The notes: generated by a model not told the origin, from the sequence alone. 64,000 bases of DNA from Streptomyces alfalfae (GCF_004127445.1 NZ_QEXM01000040.1:184885-248884), one strand, 5' to 3'. Numbered from the stretch's first letter, positions 8,828-19,863 are shown. A program made the numbers and translations.

Positions 8828-9730
8828 CCGTTCACCACGGCGGCCATGGCGAGGTCCATGGCCTTGCCGGGGTGGGGGGGCGTTGCCCCCGGGCAGCACG
8901 GACTCGACGATGACGACGCGGGCGCCGGGGGCCATCGCCGCGCGGCAGTTGCGCAGGACGCGCAGGCAGCCCTCGTCCGGCCAGTCGTGCAGGACGTGCT
9001 TGAGGACGTAGACGTCGCCGCCCTCCGGCACCTCGGTGAAGAAGTCGCCCGACTCGGCGCTCCACCGGCCCCGCACCGCTTCCTCGCCGCTCAGGACGTG
9101 CGTGCTGATCGCGGGCGTCTGGTCGAAGAGCACCCCCGAGAGGCCGGGGCGCCCGCGCAGGACCGCGAGGAGCAGGCCGCCGCGCCCGCCGCCGACGTCC
9201 ACGATCCGGCCGTGCTCGGGGAAGGGGTACGTCCCCGCGACCACCGCGTCGACCCGCGCCGAGAGCGACGTCATCCCGGAGTCGAACACCTCCCGCAGCT
9301 CCGGGTCCCCGGCCAGGTACGTGAAGAACGGCTCGCCGAACAGCCGCTCGAAGGAGGGGCCCGCCTTGCGCACCGTCTCCTCAAGGGCGGCCGAGGACCG
9401 CTGGAACGTCGGGTCGGTCAGCATCAGGACCGCCGCGTGCTGGGAGTGCGGCACGTCCGTGCGCAGGGCCTCGCCGGTCGGAGTCAGGTGGAAGGCCCCC
9501 GCCCGGTCCTCGCGGAAGACGCCGCGCGTGGCGAGGTAGCGCAGGACGCGCCGCAGGTGCCCGGCGTCGGCGCCGGTCGCCCCTGCCAGTTCGCGCGCGG
9601 TGCGCGGGCCCGCCGCCAGGTGGTCGGCCACGCGGCAGCGCGCGGCGGTGCGCAGGGCCGCGGAGAAGAGGTGGCCGAGCGCGTGCTCGACGAGCTGACC
9701 GGTGACGTCCTGGGTCTCGGGTGTGTCCAC
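8713..9730 (-). pseudogene. Acetylserotonin-type O-methyltransferase, frameshifted near the C-terminus
   Basis: GTG at 9728-9730 with GGAGG upstream. The N-terminal dimerisation/winged-helix part (HLFSAALRTAARCRVADHL) is followed by the SAM domain: VDVGGGRGGLLLAVL, DVYVLKHVLHDWPDEG with the catalytic His region, and VVIVESVLPGGNAP. At the 7-G run 8874-8880 the frame breaks. Removing one base restores HPGKAMDLAMAAVVNGQERT and a normal end at TGA 8713-8715, about 338 residues in all. Without that correction the frame runs on out of family. Either the gene is inactive or phase-variable, or the run is a sequencing error. Its 3' end overlaps the convergent rhomboid-like gene by 115 bp. Confidence 0.85.
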
Positions 9731-9884
9731 CGCGGGTGTCCTCCGTACGTGGCGGGTGCGGGCCGGGGGACCACCGTCCCGGCGGAGGGCCGATCCGTAC
9801 AGAGGTGTGGTGGCGACGCCTGACCGATTTCGGTTGATCGCTCAGAGCGAACACCGGTTGGGGAACACCAGGGCGCTCATAAGC

Positions 9885-9905
9885 ATTGAGCCGGTATAGC
9901 TCAAC
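9885..9905. promoter_or_regulatory. HAIR-type operator (HspR binding site) upstream of lon
   Basis: ATTGAGC-N7-GCTCAAC is a 7+7 inverted repeat whose TTGAG/CTCAA core and 7-base spacer match the actinobacterial HAIR consensus CTTGAGT-N7-ACTCAAG. It ends 21 bases before the lon ATG. From the literature as I remember it, lon of Streptomyces belongs to the HspR regulon, so repression by HspR (with DnaK) and release on heat shock is expected. Confidence 0.85.
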
Positions 9906-9926
9906 TTGAATGCCGAAGGGGAGATC

Positions 9927-12347
<2,421 letters not shown>

Positions 12348-12359
12348 CCGCCCGGCGCC

Positions 12360-12399
12360 GCGGTGGCCGGCCCCCGGAGCCCCGGGGACCGGCCACCGC
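12360..12399. terminator. Bidirectional terminator-like hairpin between lon and the muramidase gene
   Basis: GCGGTGGCCGG (12360-12370) pairs perfectly with CCGGCCACCGC (12389-12399). The enclosed sequence itself folds (CCCCGG/CCGGGG around AGCC). It sits 13 bp after the lon stop and just past the end of the convergent GH25 gene. Confidence 0.85.
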
Positions 12400-12406
12400 C
12401 GCGTGC

Positions 12407-13240
12407 TCAGCCGTTGGCGAGCGCCCTGACCCGGTCGAGGGCGCCGTTGAACTTGTTGTGGTCGCCGACCGTCGGGCCCGACGAGGTGTACTGCCACATG
12501 GTGTGGAAGCCCCAGCCGGCCGGGAGTTCACCCGGGCTGGTGTTGTAGCGGGCGATCCACAGCGGGTTGCTCGCGCCGAAGCCGCTGTAGTTGCCGGTGC
12601 ACTGCTTCCACCAGCTCGTGGCGGTGTAGATCACCGCGTCGCGCCCTGTGCGCGCCTTGTACGTGGTGAGGAAGTCACGGATCCAGCTCACCATGCCGGA
12701 CTGCGACTTGCCGAAGCAGGCCGCCCCGTACGGGTTCCACTCGATGTCGAGCGCCCCCGGCAGCGTCCTGCCGTCCCGCGACCAGCCCCCGCCGTTGCTC
12801 GCGAAGAAGTTGGCCTGGGCGGCGCCGCTGGAGGTGTCGGGCGTGGCGAAGTGGTAGGCGCCGCGGATCATGCCCACGTTGTACGAGCCGTTGTACTGCT
12901 GGGCGAAGTACGGGTTCTCGTACGAGGTGCTCTCGGTGGCCTTGACGTAGGCCCACTTCACCCCGCTGTTCCAGAGGGTCTGCCAGGCGACGTTGCCCTG
13001 GTGGCTGCTGACGTCGACGCCCTCGGTCTGGGTGGCCTCACCGCCCGAGGGGCGGCCGCCCTGGCCGTCGTGCTCGATGACGCCCTGGCCGAGGCGGGCG
13101 GAGCCGCGCGGCGGGACGTCGTCCGCCCGGGCCGCCGTGGGGAGCGTCAGGAGGAGGGAGAGCGCGGAGAGTGCTGCGAGGAGTACCCCCGCCGGCGACA
13201 AGCGCGAGCGGCGGGCCGATCCGGGTCTGTGCACGGGCAT
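12407..13240 (-). CDS. Secreted GH25 lysozyme/muramidase
   Basis: 277 residues. A twin-Arg-like n-region and hydrophobic core (about 17-38, ending TAARA) form an export signal. A short Gly-rich linker and one GH25 domain (about 70-275) follow. Visible GH25 landmarks are EGVDVSSHQGNV at the start, WAYVKATEST, GAYHFATPDTSSGAAQANFF, the catalytic-strand motif GALDIEWNPYG, and HTMWQYTS near the end. The enzyme should cut the MurNAc-GlcNAc bond of peptidoglycan outside the cell. There is no wall-binding repeat, unlike many phage relatives. ATG at 13238-13240 has GGAGG seven bases upstream. Confidence 0.93.
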   Translation of the reverse strand: MPVHRPGSARRSRLSPAGVLLAALSALSLLLTLPTAARADDVPPRGSARLGQGVIEHDGQGGRPSGGEATQTEGVDVSSHQGNVAWQTLWNSGVKWAYVKATESTSYENPYFAQQYNGSYNVGMIRGAYHFATPDTSSGAAQANFFASNGGGWSRDGRTLPGALDIEWNPYGAACFGKSQSGMVSWIRDFLTTYKARTGRDAVIYTATSWWKQCTGNYSGFGASNPLWIARYNTSPGELPAGWGFHTMWQYTSSGPTVGDHNKFNGALDRVRALANG

Positions 13241-13286
13241 GTGCGTGCCTCCGATGGCCTCGGTGGTGCTCGGTGGGGACCTGCCG

Positions 13287-13324
13287 ACATGTCACGGCGG
13301 GACGCCATGGTGTGAACATGTCAC
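13287..13324. repeat. Two copies of ACATGTCAC in the muramidase/marR intergenic region
   Basis: ACATGTCAC lies at 13287-13295 and 13316-13324, 29 bp apart start to start (nearly three helical turns) and 47-84 bp upstream of the GH25 start. The core ACATGT is palindromic. They could be regulator half-sites; no regulator can be assigned from sequence alone. Confidence 0.45.
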
Positions 13325-13511
13325 TTGAAAAGCTACGCACGTAGACCGCCGCCAGGGAAGAGGGTCAAGCCGCTGCCGTTGGTCCACTCCTGTGGCGGAG
13401 GCACCGGAGCCGCACGGTTCCGACCTTGCGAAATACTGGTCAGGCCGCTGCCGCCAAGGCCGCGGCGGGGAAGCCTTCCGGCGGAAACTTTCAGAATCGG
13501 GAAAGCGGGAC

Positions 13512-14000
13512 ATGGGTGCTGCAGAAGAGGGTGTGACGGGCGGGGACCGCGCGTCCGCCGAACCGGGGGCGGACCGCGAGTTCCTGTCCCTGGAGCGCGA
13601 GTTGACCCTCCTGATGCGCCGGGCGCGGGCCTCGTCCGGCGAGATGGCGCGCCAGGTCCACCCCGACCTGGAACCCGCCGCGTACGGCCTGCTCGTCTGC
13701 CTGGACGACGCGGGGCCGCAGCGGGCCACCGACCTGGCCGCGTTCATCGGCGTCGGCAAGGCGACCATGAGCCGCCAGCTCAGGGCCCTGGAGGAGCTGG
13801 GCCTGGTCTCCCGCGAGCCCGACCCGGCGGACGGCCGCGCCTGGCTGATCCGGCTCACCCCCGACGGCCGCACCCGCTTCCGCACGGTGCGCGCCGCCCG
13901 CCGCGCCCAGTACGTGCGCCGGCTCCAGGGCTGGGACCGCGCCGAGGTCGCCGAGCTCGCCCGGCTGCTCGGCCGGCTCAACAGCAGCGCCGAGGGCTGA
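13512..14000 (+). CDS. MarR-family transcriptional regulator
   Basis: 162 residues. A winged helix-turn-helix core (about 55-125) carries AYGLLVCLDDAGPQRATDLAAFIGVGKATMSRQLRALEELGLVSREPDPADGRAWLIRLTPDG, with flanking helices for dimerisation. It represses or activates a nearby or unlinked gene in response to a small ligand or redox signal. ATG 13512 gives the normal family length; an in-frame codon at 13392 would add 40 unlike residues. It is divergent from the secreted muramidase gene, which is the nearest possible target. Confidence 0.88.
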   Translation: MGAAEEGVTGGDRASAEPGADREFLSLERELTLLMRRARASSGEMARQVHPDLEPAAYGLLVCLDDAGPQRATDLAAFIGVGKATMSRQLRALEELGLVSREPDPADGRAWLIRLTPDGRTRFRTVRAARRAQYVRRLQGWDRAEVAELARLLGRLNSSAEG

Positions 14001-14046
14001 GGAGCCGGGCGTCATGGCCCGGGCCGCGCGCGGGCGACGGGCCGCT

Positions 14047-14907
14047 TCAGAACTCCGCGTAGACGACCGCCGCGTCGTCGTGCCGTTTGCCGCGCGGGAA
14101 GGCGAGGCCGTCGGGGTCGGCGAGCTCCAGCTCCCTGACCCGGTCGACCAGGCGCTGCGGGCCCTCCTTGCGGACGAGTGCGAGGCAGTCGGCCCAGCCG
14201 CCCTCACGGAACGTCTCCACCCAGCGCGACGCCCCGTCGGTCAGTGCCGCCACCGCCGTGACCTCCGCCCTCGGGGCCTCGCCGGTGACCGCGCGCAGGG
14301 CGGCCGAGGGGTCGGCGGCGGCGGTGTGGAAGCCGCCGTCGGCGTTGCGCAGGGCCTCGACCGCCGCCCCGTACGCGCGGCCCGCCGCCTCGCGCTCGGC
14401 CGAGCCGCGCGGCAGGGCGCGCACCTCGTCGCGCAGCGCCCGGACGGCGGGCGGCAGTTCGGCGAGGCGGCGGTCGAGGACCGCGGTCACCGCGCCGTCG
14501 GCCCCCGCGAGCAGGAGCGCCGAGTCGGACAGGACCAGATGCTCGACGCGCTCGGCGTCCCACCGCACGAGCACCACGGTTGCCTGGGGGGTCCGTGGGT
14601 GAGAAAGGTCACAGATTGAACCGTGCGCGTCGGCGGTACGCGTGATGGCCCCGGCCAACACATCAGGGAGCGTCAGATCTCGCCGCGAAACGGACAGTTC
14701 CCCCAGTGCGCCGCCCAGTCGCGCGGTGAACCAGGGGACGGAATGCAGACAGCCCACCGGTCCCTCGGGCGGTGTCACGCCGTCCAGGAGGACGAGCGAA
14801 CCGCCCTGTCCGGACGCGGGAAGCGCTACCGACGCGTAGTCCTCGTTGGGGCGTGCGGGGTCTCCGGGCTCGGTGGCGAGTTCGATGCGCATTCGGCCAG
14901 TCTGCAC
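14047..14907 (-). CDS. PP2C-like phosphatase-fold protein
   Basis: About 286 residues. The pattern RPNEDYASVALP, GGSLVLLDGVT, VVLVRWDAERVEHLVLSDSALLL, VTAVAALTDGAS and GKRHDDAAVVYAEF follows the PP2C fold, where Asp residues bind metals: ED near the N-terminus, DG in the middle, TDG and DDAA near the end. It is shorter and more divergent than SpoIIE/RsbU phosphatases, so the substrate is unknown. GTG at 14907 has GGAGG close by; ATG at 14892 would start MRIELATEPG and is equally possible. It is divergent from the conservon. Confidence 0.78.
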   Translation of the reverse strand: MQTGRMRIELATEPGDPARPNEDYASVALPASGQGGSLVLLDGVTPPEGPVGCLHSVPWFTARLGGALGELSVSRRDLTLPDVLAGAITRTADAHGSICDLSHPRTPQATVVLVRWDAERVEHLVLSDSALLLAGADGAVTAVLDRRLAELPPAVRALRDEVRALPRGSAEREAAGRAYGAAVEALRNADGGFHTAAADPSAALRAVTGEAPRAEVTAVAALTDGASRWVETFREGGWADCLALVRKEGPQRLVDRVRELELADPDGLAFPRGKRHDDAAVVYAEF

Positions 14908-15247
14908 GAGGCCTCCACGCGACCCTCCGGCGGTGGATCAGCGGCGCGTAGTGGCCCGTACCAGCAGGTCACGCGCCGGAATTGGGTCGGAATGATCAAC
15001 TCCGCCGAGGTGTGGCGGCGAATACTGCCAAAGCCGCCGGGCGACGTCCAACCGGCGCTCCGTGCGGGCCCCGTGGCGGCCCCGCGAGGACTTGCCCGCC
15101 AACTCCTCGCCGATGTTCACTCCTTCGGGTGGCCAGGCAGACGATGCGCGTCCGCCACCCCATGGCACTGGAATGGTCTGGAGCCGTACCTGGGGCGCGC
15201 TCGTGCTGACACACCGTCATCCGGGCCCAGGTCAGCCGAGAACAGGA
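14908..15247. other. 340-bp divergent intergenic region before the conservon
   Basis: No gene is supported here. It must hold the promoters of the PP2C-like gene and the conservon. I see only a weak 6-bp hairpin (GGCGGC/GCCGCC, about 15014-15038) and no recognisable operator. Confidence 0.5.
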
Positions 15248-18200
15248 ATGCGAGCACCGGTGCAGAAGATGCGGCCTCGGCGCAAAGGCAAGCAGACGGC
15301 CCCGGAAGGGACCACGCCGGACGCGACCACCCCGACCGAGCAGGCGCCGGAGCGCACCGCCACGGACTCCGCGACGGGGGCTGACCAGGTGACGCGGGCT
15401 CCCGCCGCCGAGTCCTCGACCGCGCCCAAGGCGTCCGCCGGGGGCACGTCCGCCGCGGCCGACGTCACCAGGCGGCCCACCGCCCGCGTGCGCAACCGGC
15501 TGGTCATCGCGGTGGCGGTCGTGGCCGCCGCGATCGTCGGGGCGGGCGCGCCCGCCGTCATCGCCGCCTCCGACCGGGTGCACGACACCCAGGGCCTGGT
15601 GACCCTCGCCGAACAGACCCAGCAGGCGGTCTCCCTCGGCCACTCGCTCGCCGACGAGCGCGACGAGGTCACGGCCTTCATCGCCGCGGGCCGCCCCGAC
15701 GGCAAGGGCCTCTCCGAGAGCCGCAGCGCCCGCGTGGACCGGCAGATCGACGAGCTGCGGGGGGCCGACGCCCCGGCGGCCCTCCGCGACGACCTCGCCG
15801 ACGTCGCCGCCGTCCGCAGGGCCGCGCTCACCGGCAAGAGCAGCGCCCTCGACGCCCACGAGGCGTACACGAAGGTCATCACCGAACTGCACGGCCTCAC
15901 CCGCGACCTGGCCGAGCGGCTGCCGCCCGAGGCCAACAGGGGCGCCCTCGCCCTCGTCGACCTCGACCACGCCGTCGAGCAGGCCGCCGCCACCCGTGGC
16001 CTGCTCCTGGCCGCCTTCGCCGTGCCGCGGTCGACCTCCACCACCCCCGCCGTCGACCCCGTCACGGGGCTGCCGGGCGCCGTCACGGAGGAGTCGCCGC
16101 AGGCCGCCGAGCAGCGCGACGCGCTCACCGCCGCCGCCCAGCGGGCCCACACGCGGGAACTGGCGGCCCTCGCCGACTTCTCGGACACCGCGGACGACCC
16201 CGCGCGCTCCACGTACGAGTCCACCGTCACGGGCTCCGACGTCGCCTCGGCGGAGAAGTACCTCAAGCGCCTCACCGACCGGCCCGAGCTGTCCGACGCC
16301 GAGCTGCGCCACGACCCCAAGAAGCTCGACGCCGCCCTCTCCGCCCGCATCGAGCTGATGCGCGGCACCGAGTCCGCCCTCGGCGTCGAGCGCACCAAGG
16401 ACCTCGCGGCCCTCCGCGACGACGACGTCACGGCCCTGGAGATCAGGATCGCGCTCATCGGCGTCTGCCTGCTCGCCGCGGTCGGCGTCTCCATGGCCAT
16501 GGCCCGCTCGCTGACCAGGCCGCTCGCCGTCCTGCGCCTCGGCTCGGCCCGCCTCGCGACCGAGCCCGCGCCGCAGGAGCCGATTCGTTTCACCGGCCGC
16601 GACGACGAGTTCGCCCAGGTCGTCCGCTCCGTCAACGCCCTGCACGGCCACGCCGCCGCGCTCACCGAGCGGCTGACCACGCTCGAAGCGGACCGCAAGC
16701 ACCTCATCGGCAAGCGCCAGGCCATGGCCGACGAGCGCGAGGCGCTGCGCGCCGAACTCGCCGAGGCCTCCGCCCACCTGGAGCGCGTGCGCCGGTCCAT
16801 CCACGGCACGTTCGTGAACCTGGCCCTGCGCACCCTGGGCCTGGTCGAGCGCCAGCTCGCCGTCATCGAGAACCTGGAGGGCCGCGAGCAGGACCCGGAG
16901 CGCCTCGCGACGCTCTTCAAGCTCGACCACTTCGCCACGGTCATGCGCCGCCACAGCGAGAACCTCCTGGTCCTCGCGGGCGCCGAGCACGGCCACCAGC
17001 ACCCCGGGGCGGTCCCGCTGGTCGACGTGGTGCGCGCCGCCGTCTCCGAGATCGAGCGGTACGAACGCGTCCGCATCGCCGCGCTGCCGCCGCACGCCCA
17101 CATCGCGGGCTTCGCGGCGGACGACATCAGCCACCTCGTCGCCGAGCTCCTGGAGAACGCGACCTCGTTCTCGCCGCCGGACGCGGCCGTCGAGGTCTCC
17201 GGCTGGCTCCTGGAGAACGGCGAGGTCATGCTCTCCGTGCAGGACGAGGGCATCGGCGTCCCCCAGGACCGCATGCGCGGGCTCAACGCCCGGCTGACGG
17301 ACTTCGACCCGGACGACGCCTACGACCAGGAGAGCGGCGACGGCCTCGGGCTCGGCCTCTACGTCGTGGCGCGGCTCGCCGCGCGGCACGGGGTCCGGGT
17401 GCGGCTGCGGGAGCAGAAGCAGGGCGGCACGGCGGCGGTCGTGGTGCTGCCGAAGCAGATCCTCGCGGCGGCGCCGGACCTGGCGGCGGGGCCCGGCGCG
17501 GCGGCCGGTCCCGGCGCGGCCGGGGAGGGCGTCGTCCATCTGCCGGGCTCGGAGGCCGAGGCCAACTCCAACGTCATCCCCGGCCGGCTGGCGGCCCTCT
17601 CGGAGGATGGCGCCGACCCGCTGATCGCTGCGGCCGAGCGGACCCTGGAGACGGCGTTCCCGCAGCCCGCCGCCGCGGAGCGGGAGCCGGAGCCGAAGCA
17701 GGCGCCGCGGGCCGACGCGGGCCAGCGCGAGCACGCGGCGGACGAGCCCGAGGCGGCGAAGCCCGGGTCCGAGGCGACGAAGCCCCAGGCCGAGGCGACG
17801 AAGCCCCAGGCGGAAGCCGAGCCGGAGCCCGAGCCCTCCCCCGAGACGACCATGGAGCTCGCACCGCCCCGCGCCCCGGACGCGGCCCCGCCGACCGAGC
17901 CCGAACCCGAGGCGGCCCCCGAGCCCCCGGCGGCCCCGAGGCCGCCCAAGTGGGAGCGCGTCACCGACAAGGGCCTGCCCAAGCGCACGCCCAAGGTCAC
18001 CGCGCCCCCGGCCGCCGTGCCGGGGCCGCGCGGCGGCTCCGTGGACGCGGCGGCTCTCCGCCGCCGGCTCGGCGGCTTCCACCAGGGCGCGAAGAGCGGC
18101 CGCAGGGACGTGGAGGCCGAGATCGCGGGGGAGGAGCCGACAGAGACGCCGGCCGCGTCCGACCGAACGCGGCACGACGAACCCACGCAAGGTAACGAAA

Positions 18201-18256
18201 AGAACGCAAAAGCCGCAGACGTAATGGGGGACTCAGTCGAGGAGGCAAGCAGTTGA
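15248..18256 (+). CDS. cvnA: Conservon sensor-kinase-like protein (CvnA type, NIT/HAMP/HATPase)
   Basis: About 1002 residues. There is a basic N-tail and a membrane helix (about 88-108), then a large extracellular helical nitrate/nitrite-sensing-type domain (about 110-400), a second helix (about 401-418), a HAMP region, and an HATPase domain with N-box ELLENATSFSPP near 640 and G1 DEGIGVP near 666. The H-box His is not in a standard HELRTP context, as in other CvnA proteins, so kinase activity is unclear. The C-terminal 260 residues are Ala/Pro/Glu-rich, with two 21-bp repeats encoding EATKPQA at about 17773-17814. Its TGA overlaps the TTG of the next gene, so translation is coupled. ATG 15248 is chosen; another in-frame ATG lies at 15269. 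Confidence 0.9.
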   Translation: MRAPVQKMRPRRKGKQTAPEGTTPDATTPTEQAPERTATDSATGADQVTRAPAAESSTAPKASAGGTSAAADVTRRPTARVRNRLVIAVAVVAAAIVGAGAPAVIAASDRVHDTQGLVTLAEQTQQAVSLGHSLADERDEVTAFIAAGRPDGKGLSESRSARVDRQIDELRGADAPAALRDDLADVAAVRRAALTGKSSALDAHEAYTKVITELHGLTRDLAERLPPEANRGALALVDLDHAVEQAAATRGLLLAAFAVPRSTSTTPAVDPVTGLPGAVTEESPQAAEQRDALTAAAQRAHTRELAALADFSDTADDPARSTYESTVTGSDVASAEKYLKRLTDRPELSDAELRHDPKKLDAALSARIELMRGTESALGVERTKDLAALRDDDVTALEIRIALIGVCLLAAVGVSMAMARSLTRPLAVLRLGSARLATEPAPQEPIRFTGRDDEFAQVVRSVNALHGHAAALTERLTTLEADRKHLIGKRQAMADEREALRAELAEASAHLERVRRSIHGTFVNLALRTLGLVERQLAVIENLEGREQDPERLATLFKLDHFATVMRRHSENLLVLAGAEHGHQHPGAVPLVDVVRAAVSEIERYERVRIAALPPHAHIAGFAADDISHLVAELLENATSFSPPDAAVEVSGWLLENGEVMLSVQDEGIGVPQDRMRGLNARLTDFDPDDAYDQESGDGLGLGLYVVARLAARHGVRVRLREQKQGGTAAVVVLPKQILAAAPDLAAGPGAAAGPGAAGEGVVHLPGSEAEANSNVIPGRLAALSEDGADPLIAAAERTLETAFPQPAAAEREPEPKQAPRADAGQREHAADEPEAAKPGSEATKPQAEATKPQAEAEPEPEPSPETTMELAPPRAPDAAPPTEPEPEAAPEPPAAPRPPKWERVTDKGLPKRTPKVTAPPAAVPGPRGGSVDAAALRRRLGGFHQGAKSGRRDVEAEIAGEEPTETPAASDRTRHDEPTQGNEKNAKAADVMGDSVEEASS

Positions 18257-18807
18257 CTGCGCCCATGCGCACGCCCGGTTCTTCCGCGGCACCCGCCACA
18301 TCCACCGCACCCACCGCGTCCGGCGGCGCCTCGGGAGCCGGGCAGTACGGCCTGAGCCGTGAAGCCCGGAACCTGCACTGGCTGCTCACCAACCTCGTGG
18401 AGGAGGTGCCCGGCATCCTCTCCGTCGCGGTGGTCTCCTCCGACGGACTCCTGCTGCTCTCCTCCGACCCCGGGCAGCACGCCGAGCGCCCGGCAGAGGC
18501 CCCCAAAGGCCCCCGGGGTTCGAGCGCCGACCTCGCCACGATCGTGTCCGGGCTCGGCTCCCTCACCGTCGGCGCCGCCCGGCTCATGGACGGCGGCCCG
18601 GTCAAGCAGACCATGGTCGCGATGGAGGAGGGCAGCCTCTTCGTCATGACGGTCAGCGACGGCTCCCTGCTCGGCGTGCACGCCACCCCGGACTGCGACA
18701 TGAGCGTCGTCGCCTACCACATGGCGCTCTTCGTGGGCCGTGCCGGACACGTCCTCACCCCTGAGCTGCGCAGCGAGCTGCGCCAGTCGCTGGAGGACGC
18801 CCGATGA
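18253..18807 (+). CDS. cvnB: Roadblock/LC7 domain protein of the conservon (CvnB type)
   Basis: 184 residues from TTG at 18253, with GGAGG seven bases upstream. The body (about 35-150) is a roadblock/LC7 fold: LHWLLTNLVEEVPGILSVAVVSSDGLLL, GLGSLTVGAARLMDGG, KQTMVAMEEGSLFVMTVSDGSLLGV and VAYHMALFVGRAG. In conservons this protein binds the Ras-like GTPase partner and probably acts in its GTP cycle. The start overlaps the cvnA stop and its stop overlaps the next ATG (ATGA). Confidence 0.93.
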   Translation: MTAPMRTPGSSAAPATSTAPTASGGASGAGQYGLSREARNLHWLLTNLVEEVPGILSVAVVSSDGLLLLSSDPGQHAERPAEAPKGPRGSSADLATIVSGLGSLTVGAARLMDGGPVKQTMVAMEEGSLFVMTVSDGSLLGVHATPDCDMSVVAYHMALFVGRAGHVLTPELRSELRQSLEDAR

Positions 18808-19265
18808 GCGGAAGGCGCGGCGGCCGTGCCGCGGCGAAGCTGCCCCGGCGCGGCGGCGACCTCCCCCAAGCTCTCGGCTCCGCTCGACCAGGGAGGCGCC
18901 CCCATCCCGCCCGCGTGCGGCCCTACTCGCTGACCGGCGGACGGACCAGGTTCGGCCACGTCCTCCTCGTCGAGACCTTCGTGGCGAGCAACGCGGCGAT
19001 CGAGGCCGCCGACGAGCGCCTGGAACTGACCAAGGGCACGGCCCGTGTCATGCCGGAGATGCGGGCGATCGTCGAGATCTGCCGCCGCATGCGTACGGTC
19101 GCGGAGATCGCGGCCCTCCTCAAGATGCCGCTCGGCGTGGTCCGCGTCCTCCTGAGCGACCTCGCCGACCAGGGAAAGATCCGCGTGTACGGAACGGGCC
19201 ACGGCCCGGGTCAGCCCGACCGCGCACTGCTGGAAAGGGTGCTGAGTGGACTCCGCCGTCTCTGA
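18804..19265 (+). CDS. cvnC: DUF742 protein of the conservon (CvnC type) with an in-frame repeat insertion
   Basis: 153 residues. The DUF742 body (about 36-150) shows VRPYSLTGGRTR, LLVETFV, EMRAIVEICRRMRTVAEIAALLKMPLGVVRVLLSDLADQGKIRVYG, a winged-helix-like core proposed to link the roadblock and GTPase proteins. Residues about 20-34 (LPQALGSARPGRRPHP) look unlike the family. They are encoded by a copy of a hairpin repeat common between genes in Streptomyces, here inserted without breaking the frame. It overlaps the following GTPase gene by 20 bp. Confidence 0.92.
   Translation: MSGRRGGRAAAKLPRRGGDLPQALGSARPGRRPHPARVRPYSLTGGRTRFGHVLLVETFVASNAAIEAADERLELTKGTARVMPEMRAIVEICRRMRTVAEIAALLKMPLGVVRVLLSDLADQGKIRVYGTGHGPGQPDRALLERVLSGLRRL
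18861..18904 (+). repeat. Streptomyces intergenic-type hairpin repeat inserted inside cvnC
   Basis: CTCCCCCAAGCTCTCGGCTC... to GGGAGGCGCCCCCA is a roughly 44-bp imperfect inverted repeat (CTCCC/GGGAG arms; AGCTCTCGGCTCCGCTCGA centre). I recognise it as a common REP-like element of Streptomyces intergenic regions. Here it lies inside a coding sequence and adds about 15 residues. Confidence 0.75.
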
Positions 19266-19863
19266 ACTCCTCGAGGACGAGGATCAGCTGCAGCCCTGGC
19301 AGACGGACAGGTCACGCGCCCCGATCGCCACGAAGATCGTGGTGGCCGGCGGCTTCGGCGTCGGCAAGACGACACTGGTGACCGCCGTCTCCGAGATCAC
19401 GCCCCTCCAGACGGAGGCGCTGATGACGCAGGCGAGCGTCGGCACCGACGACCTGAGCGGCACACCGGAGAAGACGAGCACCACGGTCGCCATGGACTTC
19501 GGCCGCATCACGCTCGACAACGACCTGGTGCTCTACCTCTTCGGCACGCCGGGACAGCAGCGCTTCTGGTTCATGTGGGACGACCTGATGCGCGGCGCGA
19601 TCGGCGCCGTGGTGCTCGCCGACACCCGCAGGCTGTCCGACTGCTTCCCGGCCCTGGACTACTTCGAGAGCTGCGGCCTGCCGTACATCGTGGCGGTGAA
19701 CCACTTCGACGGCAGCGAGGAGTTCGAGGCCGACGACGTGCGCGAGGCGCTGACCGTCGGGGAGCACATACCGGTGCTGATCATGGACGCGCGCAAGCGT
19801 ATCTCGGCGATCGAGTCCCTGCTCGCCCTGGTCGGCCACGCCCTCGACGTCGCCCCCGAGTGA
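19246..19863 (+). CDS. cvnD: Conservon Ras-like GTP-binding protein (CvnD type)
   Basis: 205 residues from GTG 19246. G1 P-loop GGFGVGKTTLV (about 35-45), switch regions TSTTVAMDFGRI and LYLFGTPGQQRFWFMWDDL (G3 with PGQ), and VNHFDG as the G4 position near 148, which departs from NKxD as is usual in this family. It cycles GTP/GDP at the membrane with the roadblock and DUF742 partners. It is the fourth gene of the coupled operon; the flavin monooxygenase gene follows after 58 bp. Confidence 0.93.
   Translation: MDSAVSELLEDEDQLQPWQTDRSRAPIATKIVVAGGFGVGKTTLVTAVSEITPLQTEALMTQASVGTDDLSGTPEKTSTTVAMDFGRITLDNDLVLYLFGTPGQQRFWFMWDDLMRGAIGAVVLADTRRLSDCFPALDYFESCGLPYIVAVNHFDGSEEFEADDVREALTVGEHIPVLIMDARKRISAIESLLALVGHALDVAPE

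Noticed and set aside
8881..8900. GGGGGC/GCCCCC hairpin near the O-methyltransferase frameshift as a programmed frameshift signal
   Set aside because: The bases fit ordinary codons of the family motif (LPGGNAP) and the stem is very short; a one-base run-length change explains the shift more simply.
15248..18256. Ordinary two-component kinase call for the conservon sensor
   Set aside because: The NIT-type external domain, missing standard H-box and the coupled roadblock/DUF742/GTPase genes identify a conservon instead.
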